Source of the DNA: Mesodorylaimus sp. YZB2_4
Taxonomy: Eukaryota; Nematoda; Enoplea; Dorylaimida; Dorylaimidae
Reading direction: 5' to 3'
DNA length: 64,000 nucleotides
Assembly (NCBI GenBank): GCA_030248295.1
Contig: JASANH010000782.1
Coordinates: 1-64,000 of the forward strand
How positions within the stretch are numbered: the first letter of the stretch is position 1; every line of letters begins with the position of its first letter. Positions 10,516 through 21,225 of this stretch are shown here, piece by piece. The notes beneath the pieces are model-generated. The model worked only from the letters and a program-made list of their open reading frames with translations, made no database searches and was not told the origin of the DNA. The position numbers were made by a program, and so were the translations under genes.

Positions 10516-12735
10516 TTATGTACCACTCTGAGGGCTTTCAGCAGAAACCACTTGTTTATTCTCAAAAGCTGTGCCTTGATCGAAAGTGACCATAATTTCG
10601 ATAATCTTCTCAGTAGCTCGACTCAAGGCTCGATAACGCTGGTAATCGATGAATCGTTTCGATTTACTGTTCGTTTGTGAACACACAGCAAAAATGACCA
10701 CTGGCCATTCCAAAGAGGATATTGTGTCGTCGGTATCAAAAATTGATAATTGCCTGTGTCTTGAACTACTCGTTGATGGCCTTCCGTTCAAGGTCGATTT
10801 CCCCAATGTGGAAAAATCAATGTTACCCTGTTCCAGCAAATAACGTTGTTCCGGGTAAGCAAAGACTGACCCACCTAAGATCACAACGACTCGCTCATTT
10901 ATCTTATCATTTTTCGAATAACTCCTCGTCTGGTCTTTTATTTCATTCCACATTGTGCTCGTGGCTTCTTGCGAATCTCGACAATGCTTCATGATAGTCG
11001 TGGTGACACAACCTTGAGGGATGCCCGATTGAATTGTCGGGGTTGTGTTTTTTTGCAAACGTCTCACCCAATCGTACGCCGAATCAAAAACATTTCGGGT
11101 ACATCGCATGACATTTCTTAAAAGTGTAACCGAATATGGACCATCAAAGTTCTCGCTCAATAATTCTTTGATCGCTGAACTCTGACTCGGTTCTTCACCA
11201 ATGGATAGACGATATGGATCGAGGGTAGTCCAAATTACAGTGTCACAATTAGTAGAATGGGCGTAGGCCATGATGATAAAAATAGTAATTATCCACTGAT
11301 CAAATGATAGCTCATTAATATAAGCGTCATCGATTAAAATAACGTGATAATTTTTAATCCAATTCAAAGTTTCGCTCAATTTTTCACTCAATATCCGACT
11401 AATGTACTGATGACACTTATCAACCGACCAATCTTTCCCAAAACCCATACTTCCGCATAATCCTTTCAATTGGGCCAGTTTTGCGGAAATGGAAGAATCG
11501 ATGGGGGAAGTACTCTCGGATGGACACGGGTATATTTCATACTTTTTGTATCCATATGTCTGAAAAAAATCTTTATACTCTTGCACATATCCTCGCGGCG
11601 TCAAAATCAGCAATGACTGATCACGTGTTGAAGCCTGCAATGCCTTCGCTTTGACGAGTACACTTTTGCCAGTACCAGCAGCCCCAACGATAATTTGATT
11701 TGTTGGACATTTCATAGCACTTAGCTGATCAGGATTCAAGAAAAGCGCTTTCTTTTCATAAACGACACGATCCGAGTAACTTTTAGATTCGTCCTTGCAA
11801 CCATCACTCATTTCGTGAAACTTATTTTTCTCCATTCGATGATCCAGTTCAGTACAATTCATTACTACTAGGGAAGCCCAGGAGGCGAGGACACCAGCGC
11901 ACGCTTCGTATGTACTCCATGGCAAAATGTAGCCGTTTTCCAATACGCTTCGAAGCGAAGTATAAAATGGTGCTTTACCTTTTTTTTCATCAGAATTGAT
12001 TGAATCATTTTTAAATAATTGTTGCACTTTTCCCATTGTTTGGCTAATTTCTAGCGCTCGTTCACTTTCTAAAGAACTTATCCAATTTTCAAATCGGGAT
12101 TTGCCCAGTTTTGGTGTAACTAAAATTTTATGAACGCTAAAATCTGATGGCCATTCGAAATTTGCAAATTCCGCGAGACATCTTGCCAGAATGTCTGACG
12201 AATGCAATTGGGTCAAACTCGCTTTAAAATTGAATGGCAACTTGTCATTATGATCCAAAAAATGCCCATCTTCTTTTTCAAAATTTTCGTCGAGGATACG
12301 AATCACTTTGACTCCAATTTTCGGTCCGAGTATTACAAAGTCGTAGGTCGATAGCGAGGTTGTAATTTCTTCAAAATCAACGCCAGAACCGAGTTTATTA
12401 AATGAGTTTTTAATTTTTGTCATGTCCAAATCATATACGATCAGAAAAGGGCCACCCAAAGATTCATCGGCTAGTTGCTGCAGAGCTTTGTAAACCAGTG
12501 CTTTTCCTGAGCTTTTCAGGCTTTCAGGTTGATCGTGAGCCAAAGTAGCATATTCAGTTGATGAGAAATAAAATTCAAGAGGAAACATATGATTTTTTGG
12601 TGCATCGTAATTCTTCCAACTTGGATAGTAATTATTCAAGTAAAAAAGGGCTTGTTCTGTTGAAGAAGAAAACGCTTGCTGGGCTGGTCCAACAAGTGAA
12701 ACGTTGCAGGTGTTTTCGTTGATCAATGAACTCAT
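10516..12735 (-). CDS. NERD-like / superfamily 1 helicase protein, 739 aa, single exon
   Basis: This is a predicted ATP-dependent nucleic-acid enzyme. Residues about 75-150 resemble a NERD nuclease fold (TYDFVILGPKIGVKVIRI): the Asp before the strand is kept, but the usual IEVK acidic-lysine pair reads IRIL, so nuclease activity is probably lost. From about 330 it is a UvrD/DUF2075-type helicase: Q-motif-like LNPDQLSAMK (332-342), Walker A GAAGTGKS (351-358), Walker B VILIDDAY (465-472, DD instead of DE), motif III region WTTLDPYRL (502-510), motif IV VTLLRNVMRCTRN (536-548), motif V region SSLEWPVVIF (673-682) and motif VI YRALSRATEK (701-710). No signal peptide or membrane segment is seen, so it should be intracellular. 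The ATG at 12735 opens the frame; no intron is needed. It is intact although flanked by decayed sequence. Its role is unknown; similar architectures occur in schlafen-like and viral or bacterial proteins. Confidence 0.82.
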   Translation of the reverse strand: MSSLINENTCNVSLVGPAQQAFSSSTEQALFYLNNYYPSWKNYDAPKNHMFPLEFYFSSTEYATLAHDQPESLKSSGKALVYKALQQLADESLGGPFLIVYDLDMTKIKNSFNKLGSGVDFEEITTSLSTYDFVILGPKIGVKVIRILDENFEKEDGHFLDHNDKLPFNFKASLTQLHSSDILARCLAEFANFEWPSDFSVHKILVTPKLGKSRFENWISSLESERALEISQTMGKVQQLFKNDSINSDEKKGKAPFYTSLRSVLENGYILPWSTYEACAGVLASWASLVVMNCTELDHRMEKNKFHEMSDGCKDESKSYSDRVVYEKKALFLNPDQLSAMKCPTNQIIVGAAGTGKSVLVKAKALQASTRDQSLLILTPRGYVQEYKDFFQTYGYKKYEIYPCPSESTSPIDSSISAKLAQLKGLCGSMGFGKDWSVDKCHQYISRILSEKLSETLNWIKNYHVILIDDAYINELSFDQWIITIFIIMAYAHSTNCDTVIWTTLDPYRLSIGEEPSQSSAIKELLSENFDGPYSVTLLRNVMRCTRNVFDSAYDWVRRLQKNTTPTIQSGIPQGCVTTTIMKHCRDSQEATSTMWNEIKDQTRSYSKNDKINERVVVILGGSVFAYPEQRYLLEQGNIDFSTLGKSTLNGRPSTSSSRHRQLSIFDTDDTISSLEWPVVIFAVCSQTNSKSKRFIDYQRYRALSRATEKIIEIMVTFDQGTAFENKQVVSAESPQSGT

Positions 12736-14491
12736 TTTGATGTTCTAAAAAATTCAAAACCAAATTGCGAGCGAAGTTTTGGAAAAATGAATTTTTTCGG
12801 ACAGTCAGTGTTTGAAATTTAAGTATTAGGTGTCAACTCTAAAATTACGACTTTAATTTTTAATTTTACAATTCATTTTTACGATAGTATATTCGAAATT
12901 TAAAAATTCAAACGTGAAGTTGAAGTTTTCTTGAGCAATGTGCCTTCCCAATGTGCCCTGCAAGTTGAGATGAGAAACTGAAACGGAGAACGCTTTAGCA
13001 AAAGGAAGGTTCCATAAACAGCGGAATAAACATCGCACAGTGTGGATCCTGACCACATCACCCAACGAAAATGGGTCGTGCTGGTCTCTTTTATACTGTT
13101 ACTCACATGGGCGGACAAAATAATGCTTGCGCAACGCACGTTTCGCTAATTCATGATCCGGTATGTTCATCGGGTACCGTCGAAAATGAACGTTTGTCGA
13201 AAACATTCTTCCAAAATAGCGCAAGAAAAATCTGCCATTTCATCCTCCAGTTGTCAAAGAACTAGTTCCAAGGAGTGTGGGACGTCAAACAGATGGCAGG
13301 TACCCCCCGCCCCCCCTCCCCCCTCGTCGTACAATGCAGCGAAAGAATGAATTTATTAGCTGATGAGCATCATCAGCCGAAAAACGAGCAAAAAAATGCC
13401 AAAAAAATCAGGGAACAAAAAAGGGGGGGGGACAGGTGAAACGTCAACGCAACGGGATGTGTATCACTTATTCTTTCATGAGTATATTCCAGTGTGGATA
13501 GTGAGCGCTAGGTTCAAATATGGCAGCAAGAATGCAGACCTATCATCCACAGTCACTATACAGAGCACTGAAACAAGGGCTAAGGAAGGAACACTTTGAT
13601 TGACAATTATGAAAACTACGCGCACTCTGCGTGGGAATCAGATCTGATCAAGAGTGTCCGACAATGTAGAAAATTTCCGCACAGTTTGCAGAATTGGCTG
13701 GATTCTCGGTGCAGCGAATTTTCACAGCCAACACCAAATCCGAGGGTAATTTGATAATGTTTGTTGGAACGCAAGATGCGTCTTGAGAGCCTTTTATAGG
13801 ACACTAGAAGCTTTTGATATTTCCATGCCACAAACATAGGCTGCCAACGGCCATGCTAGCAATAGGGGCACCCGGCGGCCGCCTGGCGCGCACAGTTTTC
13901 GATTATATCCATTCCAAGCTAATATGGGAGAGGGTACTGATCCAAGAAAATAAAAACCAGTGGTCAGCAAGAGGAGTGGCCACGATGGAAATTATGTTTT
14001 TCGAAAAAATTCTGACCCTGAATCTGATTCGAATTTTGCAAATTCTGAATCCAGCCCCCTACAGTACATGAGCGGATACCTGAAAGGATGAAGAGGCTCA
14101 TTAAACAAAATAATTCACCCACCAGCGAGTCAAGCAGCCGCCAGTAAGTTCACGCCCAGCCTGAGAGGCAGGCTCCTTGCCCAGTATGTGAAGCATGAGC
14201 TGGATCTTTCAATAACGCTCTGCTCGTTGCTCACAATGGGCCGTCCTGCTGATAGTCATGCAGAAAAACGCTCTTCGAGCACGTTTCTTAATCGACTATG
14301 GGCGTTTTACTGTGGCGGTATATCAGCCGTCCTAAGCCCTGGTTATCTACTGTGTGCATTGGCTGGTCTAAAAGTTTTAGTCCACGATAACAGACTTTTT
14401 TGAAAATATCTCCAGCCTCTTCTGCAAGCTATCACAATGCTGGCACATATGTATCACCCAATTATTAGCATTGCAGCATGTGCAAGCGGCA
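12736..14491. other. Intergenic with old dispersed repeats
   Basis: Bases about 13425-13520 match 16975-17080 (shared words gagcgctaggttcaa and gggatgtgt/aggatgtgt), and about 13703-13820 match 18279-18360 (shared gcagcgaattttc and tgtttgttggaacgcaagatgc). C- and G-rich runs lie at 13305-13323 and 13417-13424. No gene can be supported. Confidence 0.55.
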
Positions 14492-14749
14492 TTATCGTCC
14501 AGCCGGAAGCTGAGACGGGGATCGAGTACTTGTCGCTGGTCCTGGCCTGGTGGTTGGAGGTGGCGCGGTGGTTGGTGCCGGCCTGGTGGTTGGTGGTGGC
14601 GCGGTGGTTGGTGCCGGCCTGGTGGTTGGAGCCGTGCTTTGAATGGCGGGCTTAGTCGTGGGTTTGACTGTGGTCGGCGTCGTAGGATTTTGGCTGCTTG
14701 CAAATCGAATTAACAGCATCATGGAGCCAATTACTACGATCATATTCAT
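14492..14749 (-). CDS. Small secreted Thr/Pro-rich (mucin-like) peptide, 85 aa
   Basis: The ATG at 14749 opens a frame with a hydrophobic leader (MNMIVVIGSMMLLIRFASSQ) that reads as a signal peptide with cleavage near residue 19. The rest is almost only Thr, Pro and Ala, with a 12-residue repeat (PAPTTAPPPTTR) encoded by a 36-bp minisatellite at about 14546-14640, likely a heavily O-glycosylated mucin-like chain. A TATAAATA box lies 125 bp upstream of the ATG. The frame ends in TAA at 14492-14494. A second minus-strand frame over the same repeat stays open to 14377 and ends in a Cys-rich tail (CTCCNANNW, CQHC), so a one-base slip in the repeat would change the C-terminus. I do not recognise a family. 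Leader plus TATA box make it credible as a gene. Confidence 0.5.
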   Translation of the reverse strand: MNMIVVIGSMMLLIRFASSQNPTTPTTVKPTTKPAIQSTAPTTRPAPTTAPPPTTRPAPTTAPPPTTRPGPATSTRSPSQLPAGR

Positions 14750-14866
14750 TTTTTTCGGAACGACTAGCCTCTTAAAAGCTTGCACAAAAAGAAGGCTTTC
14801 TATCGAGAACTTGTTACTGACCGGGAGGCTTCAAGAGAGCTGTAAGCGACGACGGCTTGAACTCGG

Positions 14867-14874
14867 TATTTATA
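14867..14874 (-). promoter_or_regulatory. TATA box (TATAAATA) of the Thr/Pro-rich peptide gene
   Basis: TATAAATA on the minus strand, 125 bp before the ATG at 14749, predicts a start site near 14844 and a 5' leader of about 95 nt. The surrounding 120 bp recur at 18560-18680 with the box intact. Confidence 0.55.
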
Positions 14875-15965
14875 GGGCAGAGAATTGGAACCCACTCGCT
14901 TAGAAAAACATTAAGGCAGACGACAGATTGGATAGTCGACGTATTACAGATGCTGCTAATTGCGCTACGTGTCTCTTGGCACAAGTGCCTTGCTGACACG
15001 GTGACAAGGAGACATTGCTTTCACGAAACGCGCGAAGAAGAGCGAGACCACTTTTCGTTTGTTACAAGCGGTCACAAAGATTACTGTGGAGGACAGTTTA
15101 AAAAATCTTTTCAGGTTGGTGATTACGACGAGCGCGGATCTCTTAAGGGTGTAAAATCACAGTGTGTTATAGATTACTGTATCATAGATTTTTGAAAACG
15201 AGCGAGCTGCACAGACCTACAATAGCACAGTACAGTTAAGTACAGTGAAGAGAAAAGTCCTGTTGCCTGCGCCGCCGCGACATAAAACAGCTAAGCTGAT
15301 ATAAAGTAACCTCTGCCGTTCAGTAAGACTTCGTGTTTTATTGATAGGTTTATTACTCAAGCACACCGAACACGCACAGGCGACACTGATTAGCCAGAAG
15401 GCACCAACCAACAGAGCAATAATGCGTTGGCACAAGAAACACAAGATGGATGGAGGAGACGAGTTCCTCGCATATCAATCACCCGATATCACCAGACAGG
15501 CATAACATCAAACGAGGTCATGCTTATTTGCAGAGTAAATATGACTGTTATGTAAACGCATTAGTACTTGCCAGGTCATACAGTACTTTCGCGCCACTTT
15601 GCTTACGCACCGCTTATGATTAGGCTACCCCAAAAGTTACTTCCACGAGAATGTTACGCTTTAGCACCAGCGCAGCGCACCTACTACTCAGTTCTTCTGC
15701 TTGTTATCGACTAGTAAAGTAGTTTTCTCTACTGGTGTCTTTAACATAAGATTGGCGATATCGGTAATTTTTTCATTGGACCGTAATCCATTGAAATTCC
15801 GAATTCAACTGTCTGCACATAGTCAACATCTCGTTTTATGAGGGTGCTCTTCTTTACTGGTACATAGTTAAATAACGCCCGCCTGTAATGTTAATCATTT
15901 TCATCATTTAATAGGCAATTCGACTATCTTCTTGTTGCTTGGCAGAACGTCCGACGACACGAACA

Positions 15966-16208
15966 TGAAACCTCTTAGTTTTTGCGCTTGCGATTCTATC
16001 AAGTGTTTATGGGTGTTTTCTTGGCTTGGTTGGCAAAATACTAACTGGAACCAAAGTGGTAAATATGGAACGAGAAATGAGAAAAGCAGAAAACAAGAAG
16101 AAAAGCAGCAACAAGTTTTTTGAACGACCCATCAAAAGAAAACAAGAAGTCCCTGACATGAGCTGTCAAACGAAAATACTACCATTTTATCCTGGTACAG
16201 AAAACTAA
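15966..16208 (+). pseudogene. Broken paralogue of the 21.2-kb secreted peptide gene
   Basis: The ATG at 15966 aligns with the ATG at 21226, and flanks and 3' region match closely, but a one-base frame change just after ATG-AAA removes the leader from the frame. In the shifted frame the leader core (ALAILSSVYGC) and a Lys/Glu/Asn-rich tail remain open to the TAA at 16206-16208. The upstream TATA box seen in the other copy is degraded here (acatagttaaataac near 15860). No other start restores the frame, so this looks dead. Confidence 0.6.
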
Positions 16209-16702
16209 TTGCTGCAGTATGTTTTGTATTTTGAAATGACCTTGATGAAATCATGACTTGGGATTAAAGTTGTTATAAAAGCTCGATGGAATCGTTGAGC
16301 TTTGTTGGGGTGGTCAAAATACACTTGTAAGGTCAATTACTAAAACCGAACAAACTTGCACTTTGGTAGTTTTAAATGCAGAAACCGTTTATAAAGCACT
16401 TTATTCAGGGTTCATCGCTTCAGCCGATTCCGCTAAAGCAATTTTACATCGAGCTGGCGAGTCATGTTGTAGAGCCCAGAAAAACAGAGGAAACGTAGAG
16501 TTTGATATCAAACATCGTGCTGCGATTGACTAATGTCATTTCTATCGAACGAGAGTACATATTTTAATTTTTGAAAGGCATACAAATTAGAGTCTGGCAA
16601 ATCAACATGTAGATATCCGTATAGTGCAATAGAGGATGGTGTTCCCTACTGCAGAGTCTCTCAGGGTTTCAGAAAAAAAAATGTTGCAGGTAGTGTGCGT
16701 AG

Positions 16703-16873
16703 AGGGACATTCATCAACGTATGCTTCACGCGGGGGTCGCAACGACGCTGGCTCAATTCCGCCAACGATACTGGGTACAATTTGGTCGGTCTGAGGTGTT
16801 TCGATGTCTGCAAAGCTGTCTGACCTGTCGCCGGTATGATGGAGATCATCCAAGCCGCCTGATCACCAAATTT
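16703..16873 (+). pseudogene. BEL/Pao retrotransposon integrase zinc-finger fragment
   Basis: The translation HQRMLHAGVATTLAQFRQRY, then CLQSCLTCRRYDG, matches the H2C2 zinc-binding domain at the start of BEL/Pao integrases (two His, then C-x2-C). A TAG lies in frame at 16700-16702 and the similarity ends soon after the second cysteine pair. It is an isolated scrap. Confidence 0.65.
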
Positions 16874-18270
16874 GCTGGGCGTCCGAGTGATACCCTCCAG
16901 GCCGTTGTCCGACGTCACCACGGTATACTGCACATAAATCTCGGGTACTGGCGACGGAGGACAAGGGTATCATTGCGCGGGGAGGAAAGGTGAAACATCA
17001 ACCCGACAGGATGTGTCTCACATTCTTCCATGGGTACATTCTAGTGCGGAAAGTGAGCGCTAGGTTCAAGTATGAATTTTAAATACATCGCACGAGTCTA
17101 AAGGACGACTTTTACCAGCTAAAACCTCGAAAACGGTTCGACGAATATTTTTAATTTTTCGCACACTGCGGAAGTGACTGGATCTGCAATCGTTCAATTT
17201 TTATAAAAATCTGTCCCTGCTGTCGTTGAGTTCCAGAATACAGAGTAGGGGGCTCACCCAGTTCTGTCGAGGGGATCTGAGTGAAGTGAGGTAAGCCAAA
17301 CGAGGAGACAGTAAAAGCCCAACCGCAACCGTCCAGGGGAAGTTGGTGTCCAGTTCAGGATGCCTTCGCGTGAATATGCTCCTGTGGTGACGCGCACAGG
17401 GACGCTGCCGTGTGTGCTAGTCCTCGACAGCCTTGTTGCTGTATGACGTTTGACCGCTTGCTGGCTAGCAACAAAACGGGCTCCGGCACAAAGAATTCTT
17501 AAAAGCAAAAAAGTTGAAGTCGAATAAAGAAAAATGTGCTCTATCAAAGGGTTATATTCGTTCTGCTTATATAGCTTATTCGATATTTTACAAGTGCATG
17601 TCAAAAATTCACAAACAATCTTCGAGAACTAAAGGCGCAGAGTCAAGCTGTGATCAGCACATTTCATCTCTACCAAATAAATACAAAAATGATTTTCATG
17701 AATATCACTGGAAATTCCAAAAACATTGTTGTTTTCACAATTTAGAGAAAAAATTTTTTTGAAATTTTCTTACTCTCCCGTTCGCATTTTGGGGGGGGGG
17801 GGGGCTCAAAAACTGCTGATTTGCATATGACGTCGTACTTGAACGGCCCCAAAGAGAAACAAAGTCGCGAAAACCTAAAAGTTTCAAAGAATTCGCTTTT
17901 ACTTCGTTTCGACGTCACAAGTTGGCCGGTTAAAATTTCAAGATTTCAAGCGTAAAAAATAGCCACCAGGGGTCTGCGATGAGTTGATATGTAAAACTCT
18001 CTGGCAAAGTTACCGAACTACAGACTATCATCAAGCCTAAACCACCCGTCAATACAGCAGCCAAAAGCAAAGTGGGGTCATTCGCCACACTTACATGCAG
18101 CACAAATGTTAGCACGTACATAATTACACATACGTAGGAACATACATACGGTATATCCAGTGATCAAGGAATTTTTGTGATTCGAATCACCATCACCTGT
18201 ACCAAAATTGAAAACTTTTTTAAATTGGAGAGAAACTTCCAAATTAAAATCTAGCAAAGTGGCCGACACA
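16874..18270. other. Intergenic, decayed repeats
   Basis: Bases about 16975-17080 match 13425-13520. A 14-base G run lies at about 17791-17804. Otherwise no gene or element is recognisable. Confidence 0.5.
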
Positions 18271-18278
18271 TAACTACT

Positions 18279-18955
18279 TCTCGTTGCAGCGAATTTTCGT
18301 GGCCAATCGACGATGTTTGTTGGAACGCAAGATGCAAATTATGGGACACTTAAAGCTATAGTAGCACGGGGGGGTAAGCTTAAAGCAGTTGAGAGTGCTG
18401 TAATATGCAGTCCCATGTAAAATAAGGTTGGCATACTTTATTTTGCTCAGATCCGTATCACCATTAAAAAATTCGGAAATCGAATTCTCGTAGAAATTTG
18501 AATTGCACGCACTTCCCGCGCTATTGCCCGTGATGCGCAAGATAGCAGAGCGACGATGGCTTGAACTCGATATTTATAGGGCGGCTTATTAGAACCCACT
18601 CGCTCATAAAAACATTCAGACAGACGACTGATTGGATAGCCGACGTAATACGGATGCTGCTTATTGCGCTATGCGACTTAAAACTGCTTAGCTGTAAAGT
18701 ATCTTCTACCAATCAAGAAGACCTCGTGTGTTATAGATAGGTCTTCTACTCAACCACGCTGAACACACGCAGGGATGACACTAGTTAGTAAGTGAGAAGG
18801 CACTAACTGACAGGGCAATACAGTTGTGCACTGGCACAAAACAAACAAAAAACACCAGGTTGGCAAGGGTGACCAGTACATCGCATATCAATCCACAAAT
18901 ATCACCAGACAGGCCACATCAGACGAGGCCATGCACAGTAAATAAGTATCTTCAT
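18279..18955. repeat. Duplicated block, copy B
   Basis: Bases 18279-18360 match 13703-13820. Bases 18521-18680 and 18694-18955 match copy A at 14835-14980 and 15303-15545. A TATTTATA (minus-strand TATAAATA, 18571-18578) is preserved, but no open frame with a leader follows it on the minus strand: a promoter-like duplicate without its gene. Confidence 0.7.
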
Positions 18956-19469
18956 TCCTCCTACAGTTCTCTCCTTCTTCATTCTACTTGCAATGTGGCA
19001 TAAAAGAACCATAGGACGCTGTATTTTTTCTCCGTTTGGCAGCTTGATGATTGCGACTCGAACCTCCGTCAGTTGCTTTTGCTTGATAATGTCAATGCGC
19101 CAGCAATGACGCTGGCCCTCTGATTTAACATCGCTTGACAGCGACAAAGGTTTCAACTAGAGCAAGGAAGAGTCAAATTGGCATTTTCACCAAAGATTGG
19201 AGAAACACTTCGTATTAATTACTCTTTTTGCCATACTTCAGTTCCAAGAAATTTTATGGAGTGCGTCGTGGTGTGTTGATATTTTTATTGGACCAGTAAA
19301 CACCTCGATTGCTCAATGGCCCATCGATTCCGTGAACGTCGTTTCAATCCGTTTCAACGTACGTAAGCGCTAATTTGTATGTGGTGAAATCGGTTTCTGG
19401 GTGACATCTAACATCCCCTAGACAAATTTCACTTGCTTCCAGAAACCCTCGAGGATACAAATTGTTCGT
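18956..19469. other. Intergenic, nothing recognised
   Basis: No gene is supported. A good splice-acceptor-like site (cccctag before 19421) leads into an open frame across the hairpin array, so an exon there is possible, but no start codon or partner exon was found. Confidence 0.4.
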
Positions 19470-19632
19470 CAACTCCCCTCAGAGGAACTGAAATTCACTC
19501 CCACAGAGTACACGTCCTAGTTCCCACAGAGGAACATAGTCATTCCCACAAAGGACACGTCGTTGCTCCCGCAGAGGAGCAGAATCTCATTCCCACAAAG
19601 GACACGATTGCTTTTCCCACAGAGGAAAAATT
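19470..19632 (+). repeat. Array of about seven short hairpins with covarying stems
   Basis: Near-regular units of 22-24 bp share the loop CACAGA, CGCAGA or CACAAA between inverted arms. The best units are GTTCC/GGAAC (19519-19534), TGCTCC/GGAGCA (about 19564-19581) and TTTTCC/GGAAAA (about 19611-19628): stems differ in sequence but stay paired. They alternate with short-stem units (TCC-CACAAA-GGA). In one frame they read as repeats of P-T/A-E-E, so a coding origin is also possible, but that frame lacks an ATG. Confidence 0.6.
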
Positions 19633-19711
19633 TGAGCAACCTGGATTTTCAAGTTACGGCGCGTGGTTCAAATTCCAAACGGACTCTGTGCCCTGAATTA
19701 ACTATACCACA

Positions 19712-19940
19712 ATGGTTTCTAGTCTGCCTCTATTAACACAGCAATATGTGGCCTTGGCCTTGGCCTGGATAGGACTGTCAGCGATGAAACCTACTAAAAA
19801 AAACTTAGCAATACGTTCGCGCCTGAACCCTGTCAAGCTGGCTGCCAAACTTAGAATTCTGTGTCTGCAGGAGGATATTATAGCGATTGGTGGCACGTGC
19901 GACACGTCTACATGGAGTCAATATCTTGTAATACGAGCGT
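19712..19940. repeat. Dispersed repeat, matches 20885-21085
   Basis: The segments share actgtcagcgat/attgtcagcgat, gctgccaaact-agaattctgtgtctg and agcgattgg/agcaattgg with the same spacing. This ties the 19.7-kb region to the sequence just upstream of the 21.2-kb peptide gene. Confidence 0.65.
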
Positions 19941-21126
19941 GCTCTCCTACAGAATATTGGTTTTGGTACAAAAAACCCCCGCCTCCTACGTTAACAGTTC
20001 TTACGACCTCCTGGCAAGACTTGCAAGAATCCTGCCAGACGGAGGTTTTTCTTGCTCTGGCCAGTCACAAGATGCTGACAAGACTTACAAGAAGCCATGT
20101 CAGAGTTGGCAATACTTCTCGTCTTGTCTTGTCTTGCCAAGAAGTTTTGGCAGAGTTGACAAGATTCTCTGGTCTGCGAGAAATCACACGAACACACAGA
20201 GACGTCATTCCCGATGTTTTAATCAAAATGCTAAGACATTTTAAATCCCTCACGGAGATAAGCTGAAAATCGCCAGTAAGCGAAACACTTTGAAGAACCA
20301 TTTAATCGCTTTTTCCACATATTCGCTAAGCAGACGGTGCCTGATTGTCTGTAATATTCTCAGAGCATGGAGTGTACACTTGTAAATATGCAAGCACGTT
20401 TCCTGTTCACTACGACCTGCTTGATTTCAGCACGAATACCTGATCGCTTTCGATAACGTGTCTGACATAACTGCAAGTGTCTCGCTTTCGAGAATAAGCG
20501 ATTGGATGCAGCACAACACCATTAATTCTTGGTCTTGAGCATACGTGCTGTAAACCAATTCAGTTGCTTCTTGTTAAATTTCTGCTTTCAAATTTAAAGC
20601 GTTCACCCTCCTCATTGTCCAGTGAAAAAATATTCTCACGAAACATGCGAAGGATGGCGTGATAATATTTTCGTTTCCTAGGTGGTCATAAAGAGTATTT
20701 TTTAATTTTCAACGAACTTTTTAGTCTTGGAATGATGAAGACGGCGTGTCTGTTGCGGGGTAACATTTGTCAGATTTTTTGGAGCGAGCAGGTCGTGCAG
20801 TAGGACAGTAGGGCGGATATCCCCGTTGCCTTGCTTCCTGACGTGAAACTGCTTAGCTGATGTGCCCGCAAAGCATCCCCCATCAGTCCCTAAAACAATA
20901 ATAAGTGTAGATAGAACTGACAAAATTGTCAGCGATAAAACCCTACGGAAATAAATAACACAATTTGTCATTCTTGCTAAACCAGTCGAGCTCGCTGCCA
21001 AACTCAGAATTCTGTGTCTGTACAGTAGGAGGAAATTATAGCAATTGGCGACACATGCGACAGGTCTACACTCTGTCACCATCTTGTTTCAGTAGGTTTC
21101 TTTTCTTTACTGGTACCTATATATAG

Positions 21127-21134
21127 TATAAATA
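21127..21134 (+). promoter_or_regulatory. TATA box (TATAAATA) of the 63-aa peptide gene
   Basis: TATAAATA lies 99 bp before the ATG at 21226 and predicts a start site near 21160 with a leader of about 65 nt. The octamer is the same as at 14867-14874 and 18571-18578 on the other strand. Confidence 0.55.
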
Positions 21135-21225
21135 ACGCTCTACCGTCATAGAAATTTTTTTTCATTATTCGAGGGGTAATTCAACTATCTTCTGGCTGCT
21201 TGGTAGAACGTCCGACGAAACGAAG

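Larger units (their letters stand above)
14835..16500. repeat. Duplicated block, copy A
   Basis: Bases about 14835-14980 and 15303-15545 match 18521-18680 and 18694-18955. Bases about 15845-16500 match 21090-21780, including the leader of the small peptide gene and the downstream stretch gcttcagccgattccgctaa. The block is a mosaic of segments shared with the two other copies. Confidence 0.75.

Noticed and set aside
19470-19632. CRISPR array
   Set aside because: Units are 22-24 bp with no unique spacers, in an animal genome; hairpin minisatellite is the better reading.
19433-19696. 87-codon frame across the hairpin array
   Set aside because: It has no ATG (the frame opens at TTG after a stop), so I list the array as a repeat and mention the coding option only.
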